In this document: positions 25,471-33,354 of the stretch, one piece after another | How the letters are laid out: every line of letters starts with the position of its first letter | Position numbering within the stretch: the stretch's first letter is position 1 | Origin: Pseudomonadota bacterium | GTDB taxonomy: Bacteria; Myxococcota_A; Polyangia; Haliangiales; Haliangiaceae | Direction of reading: 5' to 3' | DNA: 64,000 nt | Assembly (NCBI GenBank): GCA_022360315.1 | Contig: JAKSDA010000407.1 | Coordinates: 1 to 64,000, forward strand | Translations under genes and position numbers: made by a program | The notes under the pieces: model-generated | What the model was told of the DNA's origin: nothing | Databases searched by the model: none | Seen by the model: the letters and a program-made list of their open reading frames with translations, nothing else

Positions 25471-25523
25471 GTAGCCTCCCGTTTGCCCGTATCGTACACG
25501 AGGCCAAAGCGATTGGGAGGCCG

Positions 25524-25868
25524 TTAACTAAAATCGATCTCTAAATCTTTGACAAAATGATTCAGGTTGCCGAGAACCTTCTTCTGCCATGGAAAAGATT
25601 CGGAGCCGTACACGACCAATTTGGTGCCGCCTTTGCGCGACAAGTTGAGGGCAAACTTGTAGAGCATGTTGATACCAGCGCTGTTCAAAAACTGCAGCTT
25701 GCGCATATCCAGGGTCACGATGTCGGTGCCATCCTCACCTACTGTCTGCAAAAGCTGAGCGATCGGCTTATATGCTTTGGTACCCGACAATCGCAGTGTT
25801 CCCTCGAAGATCACCTTCGCGCTATCCCGTGCGCGGTGCACTCGGTATTCGTTTCCGGCGATCTCCAT
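25524..25868 (-). CDS. STAS-domain regulator (slr1659-like anti-sigma antagonist type)
   Basis: The 114-residue single-domain protein starts MEIAGNEYRVH and carries LRLSGTKAYKPIAQLL and LQFLNSAGINMLYKFAL. The serine in NSAGI is at the position phosphorylated in SpoIIAA-type antagonists. The closing PWQKKVLGNLNHF is typical of the cyanobacterial slr1659-like subgroup. It is expected to be phosphorylated by a GHKL partner and dephosphorylated by the SpoIIE-type phosphatase encoded 53 bases downstream. Its ATG overlaps the stop of the upstream gene as TAATG, so translation is coupled. The downstream target (sigma factor, cyclase or other) is not encoded here. Confidence 0.85.
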   Translation of the reverse strand: MEIAGNEYRVHRARDSAKVIFEGTLRLSGTKAYKPIAQLLQTVGEDGTDIVTLDMRKLQFLNSAGINMLYKFALNLSRKGGTKLVVYGSESFPWQKKVLGNLNHFVKDLEIDFS

Positions 25869-26473
25869 TAGGTTCCGCTCCTGAGCACGGGAAAGCACGT
25901 GATAATGGTGAGTCGTACATGATCGGGATGGGCGTCTTCGTCGAAGCTCCATGCCAGGCTGGCGCCGTAGTCGTTCATGATGGTCAAGAAACCGAGGCCA
26001 GAGCGGTAGCTATCGGGGTCTGCGGCGTTTTCCTCGATGCGGCGGATCAACAGTTCGCCGGGATCTTCTGTCAATAGCTCCTGAAATACCGCTTCCACAT
26101 CTGGGACATCCTCGGGCCGTATCTGGTTACCGACATGGAAACGCAACTCGCCTTCGTGAATTTCAATTTTGGCCTCGATGTCGCCTGCGGTGTTGAACTT
26201 GAGCGCATTCTGCATCAGCTCGAGGAGGATGTAATTGATGGCATCCTCCACTTCGCTGCGGTGCAGAGTTTCCGCTTCGTTCGCAGGACGAGTCTGGCCA
26301 TCGAAAAAGAGGCCAGTGTAGTGGCTGATAAACTCGGCCAGCTGGCCACAAGACTCCCAGTGGAGCGGGTAGGAGTCGGGATGGAATGTCACCATCATGG
26401 ACGACTGCTCTGCCAACGATTCGCCGCTCTCTGTCGTCATCTGGTGGCTAACGCGTATGCGGTGCTCAGACAT
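25868..26473 (-). CDS. GHKL ATPase-like regulator (slr1658-like)
   Basis: The 201-residue protein has a histidine-kinase-type ATPase fold: an N-box-like ILLELMQNALKFN and a later SGLGFLTIMNDYG matching the G1/G2 region. This resembles anti-sigma serine kinases of the SpoIIAB type and the slr1658 group, which is typically paired with slr1659-like STAS proteins. Here the STAS gene follows with a one-base TAATG overlap. I infer that it phosphorylates or sequesters the STAS protein. It is longer than SpoIIAB (about 145), with extra N-terminal and C-terminal strands. Catalytic activity is not proven by the motifs. Confidence 0.75.
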   Translation of the reverse strand: MSEHRIRVSHQMTTESGESLAEQSSMMVTFHPDSYPLHWESCGQLAEFISHYTGLFFDGQTRPANEAETLHRSEVEDAINYILLELMQNALKFNTAGDIEAKIEIHEGELRFHVGNQIRPEDVPDVEAVFQELLTEDPGELLIRRIEENAADPDSYRSGLGFLTIMNDYGASLAWSFDEDAHPDHVRLTIITCFPVLRSGT

Positions 26474-26522
26474 AGATATTCCGGGACCTTATGCTTATCA
26501 TACCAGAACTACACAGAAACGG

Positions 26523-27032
26523 TCACGGCTCGACAGGGAAAGGTAACTCCAGCCGTACCGAGTTGCCGTCGCCAACATCGATGACGCCCAAAATTGCCTC
26601 GTAGACAGTGGCAAGTTGGAGCAAGCTCAAAGAAAGGTTGTGCTCTTCCGCCTGGGGCTCGGCCAGCTGCTGGGTGTGAAGCTCGTCTCGGTCTTGACGT
26701 CGAACCAGTTGCGCCATCTCGGTATAGAACTCGCGGTCCGCTTCGCCAACCGGGACCAAAATCTCTACCACCAGCTGCTTTTTATCACCGCTCAAGGTGA
26801 TTCCAATCTCACCTGCCCCGCTATTGCGTCGAAAGACGACCTCGAGCAGCTCATTCAATACTGTCGAGACCAGATTTTCTTGAGATTCTGATTTGTTAAG
26901 TAGCTCACTGGTAAAAGTTGCCAAGTAATTGGCGACCAGATCACAATGCTTCCAGTGTTGACCAAACCCCGCTGCGCCGAGCCGCAATGTGATGAGTTGT
27001 TTCATTGAGTCTCGTGTGGACGATTGAGGCAT
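26523..27032 (-). CDS. Second GHKL-like protein, probably degenerate
   Basis: The 169-residue product looks like a relative of the next gene: LVSTVLNELLEVVFRRNSGAG stands where an N-box would be, but the expected ELxxNAxK asparagine is missing and no clear glycine-rich ATP lid is seen. The end (IDVGDGNSVRLELPFPVEP) resembles the last strands of the GHKL fold. It is the first gene of the four-gene operon, and 49 bases separate it from the next. It may be a non-catalytic subunit or scaffold. The start at 27032 is uncertain; an ATG nine codons in (MKQLITLRLG) is a good alternative. Confidence 0.6.
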   Translation of the reverse strand: MPQSSTRDSMKQLITLRLGAAGFGQHWKHCDLVANYLATFTSELLNKSESQENLVSTVLNELLEVVFRRNSGAGEIGITLSGDKKQLVVEILVPVGEADREFYTEMAQLVRRQDRDELHTQQLAEPQAEEHNLSLSLLQLATVYEAILGVIDVGDGNSVRLELPFPVEP

Positions 27033-27424
27033 GTCTGTTGTGCTCCCAGTAGTCAGCCCCTTTGTTTCTTCCTATCACGAATTGCGCTTGAGTCGCTGCC
27101 GGTGCGAAACGTGATCTCTATATGCCTCTACTTATGGTGCCAGATGCACGTTCCCCCGAATAGAGTCGCAGGCATTCCCACGGCGAGACCTTGCCGGGTA
27201 CGTAGGATGTGCTCTTTCTTGGCCCGGGTTGATCCGCGCACAGCTGTCCCACAGAAAAAGCGCTGCGGTCGCAAAAATCCCACACTTCGTCCGTTCAGGT
27301 CGCATATGGTGGGTCCATGACTCGAATTGCAAAATGGCCCGACCAACCCAACCGGGTCCTAACCGGCTCCTGGGTCTGACGAGGTTCGTACAATACTGCT
27401 GACCAGACGTATGATACGACTCCG
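27033..27424. other. Divergent promoter region
   Basis: This 392-base gap lies between the partner-switching operon (minus) and miaE (plus) and must hold both promoters. Short open frames exist on both strands but have no recognisable protein character. No strong hairpin or repeat was seen. Confidence 0.45.
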
Positions 27425-27997
27425 ATGTTCGATCTGAAAACGCCAACCGATGACCGGTGGATCGACGCTGTCCTCGCCGATTTCGACACATTTTTGATCG
27501 ATCACGCAGCGTGTGAGCGCAAAGCATCGGCTACCGGTATGTCGTTCGTGGTACGGTACCCGGATCGCCGCGAGCTTCTCGACCCACTGATCGAGTTTGC
27601 CCGCGAGGAATTGGAGCATTTCCACCGGGTCTACCGCCTGTGTGCCGAGCGCGATTTGACCCTGGCAGGCGACGACAAGGACCCATATGTCAGCGCGCTT
27701 CTCTCCTCGGTGCGCACCGGGCGCGACCACCGCCTGCTCGATCGCCTGCTGGTTTCCGGCATTGTCGAAGCGCGCGGCTGCGAGCGGTTTGGCCTCGTGG
27801 CCGATGCTGTCGGCGACCGCGAATTGCAGTGGTTCTACCGCGATATCGCTCGATCGGAGGCGCGACATCGCGGCTTGTTTTTGCGCCTGGCCCGCTTTTA
27901 CTTCGGTGACGCCGAGGTTGCGGCGCGGGCCGATCAGCTGCTCGAGCGCGAAGCCGAAATCGTGCGCAACTTGCCGCTTCGGGCTGCCCTGCACTGA
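27425..27997 (+). CDS. miaE: tRNA-(ms2io6A37) hydroxylase MiaE
   Basis: The 190-residue non-haem diiron monooxygenase hydroxylates the isopentenyl group of 2-methylthio-N6-isopentenyladenosine at tRNA position 37. The ferritin-like four-helix metal ligands are visible: glutamate in HAACERKA, ExxH in REELEHFHRV, glutamate in IVEARGCERF and ExxH in SEARHRGLF. The length fits the family. It implies that the organism also has MiaA and MiaB, which are not in this window. The next gene starts 15 bases downstream, so a shared transcript is likely although the functions look unrelated. Confidence 0.92.
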   Translation: MFDLKTPTDDRWIDAVLADFDTFLIDHAACERKASATGMSFVVRYPDRRELLDPLIEFAREELEHFHRVYRLCAERDLTLAGDDKDPYVSALLSSVRTGRDHRLLDRLLVSGIVEARGCERFGLVADAVGDRELQWFYRDIARSEARHRGLFLRLARFYFGDAEVAARADQLLEREAEIVRNLPLRAALH

Positions 27998-28012
27998 CCG
28001 GTCGGGCGACTC

Positions 28013-29467
28013 TTGATTCGGCTTGCTGACGTGAACTCGGTCGTCGACAAATACCTCAAACGCTACGCGTGTCGGGAGGCCGAACTGGTCCGGCCCTGGG
28101 CCGCAGCCAACTGCGGCGCCTACGGCCACTCGTGCGTGATCCCGGTATTTAATGAATCGGCACATTTTGTCGGTGGATTGGCTGAGGCGGCAATGGCCGG
28201 CGCGCCGGCTCTGTTCATCGTTGTGCTCAATGCGACCGAGGCCGCGGCAGACGCTGCCCACCGGGCCAATACAGCGCTGGCTCGGGCGCTTGGCGAGCGG
28301 GCCAGGGCGGCGTTGCGCGTGGCGGACGAGCCCGCCATCACGCTGCTCTCCGGCGTGGTCTTGGATTCGGGCCGGGCCGGTCGCGACCTGGTTGGCGACG
28401 TTTTGCTCATCGATCGCGCCACACCGGGGATGCGTCTGCCTGCGGGGCAAGGAGTCGGCCTGGCCCGGCGCATCGGTTGCGACGTGGCTCTCTGTCTGCA
28501 TCGGGCCGGGGTTGTGACCTCTCGCTGGATCCACACCACCGACGCCGACGTCATCCTGCCGGCGCGGTATTTTCCCGCGGCCGTCGAGGTGCCGCCGGAC
28601 AGTGTGGCACTCACCTACCCGTTCTGGCATCAGGCGCGGGACAGCCGTGCACTCGGCCTCTACGAGCTATCGCTGCGCTACTACGTGCTCGGTCTGGCCT
28701 GGGCCGGCTCGCCCTATGCGCGGCACACGATCGGGAGTACCCTGGCGGTCGATTGCCAGGCCTATGGAGCGGTGCGTGGAGTGCCCAGGCGGCAGGCTGG
28801 CGAGGACTTTTACCTGATCAACAAGCTTACCAAGCTGGGACCGATTTCCCGGCCCCGGGTCGAGCCCATTCAGATCCGGGCCCGTCACTCGACTCGCGTG
28901 CCGTTTGGCACAGGACCCGCCACCCGGCGGATCGCGCGCGATCTCGCCGCCGGGAGCGGCTTCCATCTCTATCATCCCCACAGCTTTGTCGCGCTGAGGT
29001 GCTGGCTCGAGGCCGTGGCTGCATTTGCCCGGTGTCCTGACAGCGATCCGCGGTCGCTGGTCGCCAGCAGGTTGGCGGCGGCACATGCGGACCGGGTGTT
29101 GGATCTGGCGCCGGCTGTGCTCGAGGGGTTGGCGGCGTTCGAGGCGCTGCGCGAGGCGAGCCGGCGGACCCGCAGTCGACTCGCCTTGACCCGGCGATTG
29201 CACGGCTGGTTCGACGCATTTCGCACCCTCAAGCTCATTCACCGGCTGCGCGACGCCGGGCTGGCCGATCGGCCCTGGCGCGACGCGTGGCGTCGAGCTC
29301 CGTTTGCCGCCGGAATGGACCTAGACCGTGGTCTGGACCGTAGTCTGGACCCACAACGTGGTATAGACCGTGGTCTGGACGACTTGCGTGGTCTGGACGA
29401 CTTGCGCCGCCATGCGTTTGATCTCGAGATCGGATGCCGAGCGGCCGGGCGGCCGGTGATTCGATGA
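28013..29467 (+). CDS. Glycosyltransferase family 2-like protein with repetitive C-terminus
   Basis: The 484-residue product has an N-terminal nucleotide-sugar region: SCVIPVFNES, a DxD-type TTDADVILP (about residue 178) and AGEDFYLINKL, which resembles the catalytic-base region of GT2 enzymes. No membrane segment is obvious, so it is probably cytosolic. Acceptor and donor are unknown. The last 60 residues contain a short repeat (LDRGLDRSLDPQRGIDRGLD) that has no parallel in the catalytic fold and seems to be a local DNA expansion. The TTG at 28013 is the first start; a GTG at 28031 is equally possible. Confidence 0.72.
   Translation: MIRLADVNSVVDKYLKRYACREAELVRPWAAANCGAYGHSCVIPVFNESAHFVGGLAEAAMAGAPALFIVVLNATEAAADAAHRANTALARALGERARAALRVADEPAITLLSGVVLDSGRAGRDLVGDVLLIDRATPGMRLPAGQGVGLARRIGCDVALCLHRAGVVTSRWIHTTDADVILPARYFPAAVEVPPDSVALTYPFWHQARDSRALGLYELSLRYYVLGLAWAGSPYARHTIGSTLAVDCQAYGAVRGVPRRQAGEDFYLINKLTKLGPISRPRVEPIQIRARHSTRVPFGTGPATRRIARDLAAGSGFHLYHPHSFVALRCWLEAVAAFARCPDSDPRSLVASRLAAAHADRVLDLAPAVLEGLAAFEALREASRRTRSRLALTRRLHGWFDAFRTLKLIHRLRDAGLADRPWRDAWRRAPFAAGMDLDRGLDRSLDPQRGIDRGLDDLRGLDDLRRHAFDLEIGCRAAGRPVIR
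29317..29410 (+). repeat. Degenerate short tandem repeat (GGTCTGGAC type)
   Basis: The motif CGTGGTCTGGAC recurs in variant forms across about 94 bases (GACCGTGGTCTGGACC, GTAGTCTGGACC, CGTGGTATAGACC, CGTGGTCTGGACGACTTG twice). It stays in frame in the glycosyltransferase-like gene and encodes L-D-R-G-L-D units. Confidence 0.75.
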
Positions 29468-29495
29468 CCCATTCAGGGAATCCACAGATCAAACG

Positions 29496-30080
29496 ATGAA
29501 CCGACTCGATGACGCTGTCGGGCCGCGGGGTGCTATACTCGGTTCGGTGCAGCCAAAGGGCCAGAAACTCAGTTTCTACGCACGGGTTCGCGACGTACTC
29601 GACACGTTTCAGCAACGTGAGGAGGGCGAGAGCGAGCGCGCTCTGGTCATGATCGTGGACGACGAGGAGTTCATGCGCACAGCGCTTGAGTTGGCGTTCC
29701 AGGACCACTACGATCTCATTTTGGCGGCATCGGCCGATGAGGCTTTGCGCCATCTTACCGATGAGGTCCGGGTTGTCGTCCTCGACGTCAAGATGCGCGA
29801 CAAGGACGGCTTCTGGACCTACGAGGCGATCCGTGCCCGGCGCCCTTATTTGCCGATGATCTTCTACTCGGCCTACGAAGACCTCAAGGAGCCGTACGAC
29901 ATCATCAATCGATATCGCCCGTACGGCTATTTCTTCAAGGGCCGGGATTTTCAGCAGCTGCTCGAGGGAGTTTCCAGCGCTGTGGCCGATTACCGGGAAA
30001 TCCTGCGCACAATCGACGAGTCCCGCGTACTGCGTGAGATCCAGGGGCTCATGCGGGACCTGAATCGTCGTGAATTGTAA
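29496..30080 (+). CDS. Single-domain response regulator with N-terminal extension
   Basis: The 194-residue protein has an N-terminal extension of about 48 residues, then a receiver domain: MIVDDEEFM, phosphoacceptor aspartate in VVLDVKMRDKDG, serine in IFYSAYEDL and lysine in YFFKGRD. The lysine lacks the usual following proline. A C-terminal helix (REILRTIDESRVLREIQGLM) may dimerise. There is no output domain and no cognate kinase adjacent, so it could act in a phosphorelay or by protein contact. It starts 28 bases after the glycosyltransferase-like gene and is followed by a repeat copy. Confidence 0.82.
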   Translation: MNRLDDAVGPRGAILGSVQPKGQKLSFYARVRDVLDTFQQREEGESERALVMIVDDEEFMRTALELAFQDHYDLILAASADEALRHLTDEVRVVVLDVKMRDKDGFWTYEAIRARRPYLPMIFYSAYEDLKEPYDIINRYRPYGYFFKGRDFQQLLEGVSSAVADYREILRTIDESRVLREIQGLMRDLNRREL

Positions 30081-30139
30081 GTAGTTCCATGCGATTGCAT
30101 ACGCGGGCATACCGGCGCGATCGGCCGGGCCGGCAAGCA

Positions 30140-30301
30140 GTCGCAAACCCCACACGATCGCGTTGGAAAGGAGCCAACGCGATCGTGCGCCGCCCGACTG
30201 CTTCGCGCTGGCTATCGTTTTTGGGCAAAGGCCCCGGCCGGCCCGGCCGCTGGCTTCGCAACACAAACACCTCGTTCAATCCGCAATCAACGTGTTTCTG
30301 G
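30140..30301 (-). repeat. Mosaic multi-hairpin intergenic repeat, copy C (inverted)
   Basis: Read on the minus strand this follows copy B almost throughout: CAGAAACACGTTGATT..., the GGTGTTTGTGTTGCGA arm, CTTTGCCCAAAAAcGATAG, the AAGCaGTCGGGC segment and the terminal hairpin. That hairpin pairs 30153-30166 with 30174-30187 (14 bp). Relative to copy B, one stem pair is changed on both arms (A-T to G-C), a compensatory change. The rest of the gap 30081-30537 shows no gene and presumably contains the promoter of the lipoprotein gene. Confidence 0.8.
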
Positions 30302-30537
30302 ATAGTATCGGCCGGGCGATTTGCTGTCCGTTGCGGGGTGACATTAAGCGCAGAATGTGTACGCTCCCGTTGTCGCGCGAACCAGGTTCCGCCAGTATCG
30401 CAGTGATTGGACCGGGAAATAGAGACGTCTTCGAATTGCCGGATGGACTCTGGCTCAACTCTGCAAGGCGGACCCATCATGGACCCATCATGGCCGGACT
30501 GGATCCTCAGCGGGGCTGAGTTGAACCGGAGACACGT

Positions 30538-32337
30538 ATGAAGCTGCAAGGGCTCATCCCGATCGTCAAACTGCCAGCGCAGCCGGCGACGGGCCGGATC
30601 GGGCGATCGTCGCCAGTTGTATCGGCAGTGGCGTTAGCGCTTTTGTTCGCGGCCGGGTGCAAGGAAGACGTGCCCACTGCTGCGTCGAGCGGCGACAAAA
30701 ACCGGCCGGCTGCTGCGGCCGCCACCGGTGCGCCCGATGTCGTCGAGCTTTTTTTCGTCTACGGCAGCGAGAAAAAGGCCTGGCTAAAGGAAGCCATTGC
30801 CGCGTTCAACAAGAGCCCCGAGGCCAGGACCGATTCGTTTCAGATCCGCATCAAGGGCCAGGCCATGGGCAGTGGATCGTCACTCACCGACATCGCGGAG
30901 CAGGCCATCAAACCGCATTTGTGGAGCCCGTCCTCGGACGTCTATCGCCGGCTGCTCAGCCGGGATTGGACGACCAGGGAAGGAACAGTAGGGGGAACTC
31001 GTGAGATCGCCGGCGACAGCAAGCCGCTGGTGCTCAGCCCGGTCGTCATTGCCATGTGGAAACCGATGGCCGAAGTCCTGGGCTGGCCGGACAAATCGAT
31101 CGGCTGGTCGGACATTCTCGCCCTGGCGACTGATTCGAAGGGCTGGGCCAGCCGCGGTCAGCCCGACTGGGGCCTTTTTAAGTTGGGCCACACCCATCCC
31201 GAGTTCAGCAACTCGGGTCTGCTCGCCGTGCTGGCCGAGGTCTATGCGGCGACCGGCAAGACCACTGGCCTCGACAGGGACGAACTCGGCGACAAGAAGG
31301 TCCACGCGTACGTGCAGGAGATCGAGAGTTCGATCGTTCACTACGGCAAGTCGACCGGGTTTTTCGCCGACAAAATGCTCACCCGCGGGCCGAGCTATTT
31401 GTCCGCGGCAGTGGTCTATGAAAACCTGATCATCGATTCGTACAAGCGTCCGCAGTACCGGGACCGCGAGATGGACCTGGTCGCCGTGTACCCCAAAGAG
31501 GGGACCTTCTGGATCGACAACCCGCTGGTCATTCTGGATGCCCCCTGGGTTGCCGACCGGCAAAAACAGGCCGGCCGGATTTTTCGCGACTACTTGCTCA
31601 GCAAGCCGGTCCAGTCTCGAGCCATGAGCGAGTACGGTTTTCGACCGAGCGACCCGTCGATTTCCATCGAAGCGCCCATCGACCGAGCCCATGGAGTCGA
31701 TCCCAAACAGCCCAAGACCCTGCTCGATGTCCCCGAGCCCGCGGTCATCGACGCCGCTCTCGAGGTGTGGAAGAAGAGCAAGAAGACCGTGGACATCATG
31801 TTTGTTTTCGACCGCTCGGGATCGATGAAGGGAAAACCGCTCCGCGAGGCCAAGCAGGGAGCCAGCGATTTTCTCGACCATCTGGACGACCGCGATCGCG
31901 TCTCGATCGTGATGTTCAACCACCGCGTGCCCGACCGGATTGCAACGCCAAGTGGGGTCGGCAAGAATCGAAAGGCGCTCAAGAAACAGATCCAGAACAC
32001 CTTTGCCGAGGGGGGCACGGCACTGTACGACGCGGTCGCCGCGGCGTACAAAAAACTGGACAAAGAGGCCAAAACCGATCCCAGGCGCATTTTTGCCCTG
32101 GTTGTGCTCACCGACGGAGTCGACGAGCACAGTGCTATGTCCTATCAGCAGCTCACCGCTCGGATCCGCCCCCCGGCCGAGCAGGCAGTGGCGGTCAAGC
32201 TGTTCACCATCGCCTACGGCAAACGGGCCGACCAAAAGCTGCTCGACAGCATTGCCGAAGCTGGCCGGGGAGCTTTTAAGTCCGGCAATACCGACAACAT
32301 TCGCCAGATCTACCGCGACCTCGCCGCATTCTTCTGA
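30538..32337 (+). CDS. Lipoprotein fusing a substrate-binding domain to a VWA domain
   Basis: The 599-residue product has a long signal region ending in FAAGC (Cys near residue 41), so it is probably a lipoprotein facing the periplasm. Residues about 65-395 resemble an extracellular solute-binding (type 2 periplasmic binding) fold, ending in YGFRPSDPSI. Residues about 415-599 form a von Willebrand A domain with an intact MIDAS: DRSGSMKG, GGTALYD and TDGVDEH. It probably couples ligand binding to metal-dependent protein contact at the envelope. No transporter permease lies nearby. GGAG about ten bases upstream supports the ATG. Confidence 0.85.
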   Translation: MKLQGLIPIVKLPAQPATGRIGRSSPVVSAVALALLFAAGCKEDVPTAASSGDKNRPAAAAATGAPDVVELFFVYGSEKKAWLKEAIAAFNKSPEARTDSFQIRIKGQAMGSGSSLTDIAEQAIKPHLWSPSSDVYRRLLSRDWTTREGTVGGTREIAGDSKPLVLSPVVIAMWKPMAEVLGWPDKSIGWSDILALATDSKGWASRGQPDWGLFKLGHTHPEFSNSGLLAVLAEVYAATGKTTGLDRDELGDKKVHAYVQEIESSIVHYGKSTGFFADKMLTRGPSYLSAAVVYENLIIDSYKRPQYRDREMDLVAVYPKEGTFWIDNPLVILDAPWVADRQKQAGRIFRDYLLSKPVQSRAMSEYGFRPSDPSISIEAPIDRAHGVDPKQPKTLLDVPEPAVIDAALEVWKKSKKTVDIMFVFDRSGSMKGKPLREAKQGASDFLDHLDDRDRVSIVMFNHRVPDRIATPSGVGKNRKALKKQIQNTFAEGGTALYDAVAAAYKKLDKEAKTDPRRIFALVVLTDGVDEHSAMSYQQLTARIRPPAEQAVAVKLFTIAYGKRADQKLLDSIAEAGRGAFKSGNTDNIRQIYRDLAAFF

Positions 32338-32340
32338 TCC

Positions 32341-32772
32341 ATGTCGTCAGGTCCTCTCATCGAGCGTCCCCGCGCTGACGTACGCAAAGTGGCTGTCGCA
32401 TCGGCCGCCAGCCCGATCAACCTCGGCGTCCTGGGTACCAGCACCCTGGCAACACTCGGCCTGGTCCTGGCCGGACACCCACTGGTCGGGGTCGCTGTGC
32501 TCGGTATTGGCGTCCTGGCCTACGGTGCGCTCATCGGCCTGGATCTATTCAATCCGAAATTTATCCGCAAGGTGTACGAGCTGCCCGAGCCTGGCGCAGA
32601 GTCCGATGCGGATCGACTCGCTTGCGCTACGGGTTTCGCCCTGCGGACCCTTCGATCCCGATTCTCGGGCAGGACCCTGACAATCCCTTTCGCACCGCCA
32701 AGGCCTACGGCATCCAGGTCGACGTACCAACCGCCGTCGAGCCGCCGCCCGGGCCTGTCATCAACAACTTGA
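32341..32772 (+). CDS. Small membrane protein with a probably aberrant C-terminus
   Basis: The 143-residue frame begins 3 bases after the preceding gene. Its first 80 residues look genuine, with two hydrophobic segments (LGVLGTSTLATLGLVLAG and LVGVAVLGIGVLAYGALIG) and then FNPKFIRKVYELPEPG. After about residue 90 it becomes Arg/Ser/Pro-rich (RTLRSRFSGRTLTIPF). That part overlaps in another frame a fragment homologous to the substrate-binding domain upstream. I infer that this gene has lost its original 3' part through a deletion or rearrangement. No function was recognised. Confidence 0.5.
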   Translation: MSSGPLIERPRADVRKVAVASAASPINLGVLGTSTLATLGLVLAGHPLVGVAVLGIGVLAYGALIGLDLFNPKFIRKVYELPEPGAESDADRLACATGFALRTLRSRFSGRTLTIPFAPPRPTASRSTYQPPSSRRPGLSSTT

Positions 32773-32804
32773 TGGAGATGTGGATCCGTCTCATCGGTCG
32801 CTGA
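32607..32804 (+). pseudogene. Fragment homologous to the end of the substrate-binding domain upstream
   Basis: In a frame different from the membrane-protein gene, codons read YGFRPADPSIPI and later VDVPTAVEPPPGPVINNLME. These parallel YGFRPSDPSISI and LLDVPEPAVIDAALEV in the lipoprotein at 30538. It ends at a stop at 32804 with no start of its own. It is best read as the surviving 3' end of a second, deleted substrate-binding gene. Confidence 0.6.
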
Positions 32805-32874
32805 GTCGGGCCGCATCTTCATGTTTGCTTCGCTCCAAGCCTTTCCATGCGGTATAAGTGGGCAGGAGGAGTCC

Positions 32875-33309
32875 ATGCCTGTCACCACAGTCGCCGATCT
32901 GATGTCACACGAGGTGGTCGCGCTCGGGCCGCGTCACCACCTCAAGCGGGTGGCTGAGGAGATGCGGCTCAGTCGAATTCGGCACCTTCCCATCGTCGAT
33001 AAGGATAATCGACTGATCGGTTTGATCACGCAACGAGACCTTCTGGCTGCTGGTGACGATCTATCCCGCCCGGCTGCCGAGGTGATGCAGCGCGACGTCA
33101 AGAGTGTACAGGCGTCGACACCGGCCTACGAGGCTGCATATTTGATATTGCGCTACGAAATCGGCTGTGTGCCTGTCACCGCTCCCAATGGTGAGCTGAT
33201 TGGAATCGTGACCGATACCGACTTTGTCCGCGTGGCATATTCATCGCTGGGCGGCAGAGTACCCGCGGATGAACTCGAAGCCGAGGAACGCGAGGCCGAC
33301 AACGCGTGA
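32875..33309 (+). CDS. CBS-domain pair protein
   Basis: The 144-residue protein consists of two CBS motifs (about residues 8-60 and 72-128), forming one Bateman module. Characteristic patterns are VADLMSHEVVALGP, RIRHLPIVDKDNRLIGLITQRDLL and IGCVPVTAPNGELIGIVTDTDFV. Such modules bind adenosine nucleotides and regulate other proteins. There is no fused output domain here. A strong AGGAGG precedes the ATG at 32875, so the frame upstream is not part of it. The tail is acidic (ELEAEEREADNA). Confidence 0.9.
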   Translation: MPVTTVADLMSHEVVALGPRHHLKRVAEEMRLSRIRHLPIVDKDNRLIGLITQRDLLAAGDDLSRPAAEVMQRDVKSVQASTPAYEAAYLILRYEIGCVPVTAPNGELIGIVTDTDFVRVAYSSLGGRVPADELEAEEREADNA

Positions 33310-33354
33310 GGCGTGGGCCTTGGCATTGCGCAAAACGCGGCGGTGAATATCCAA

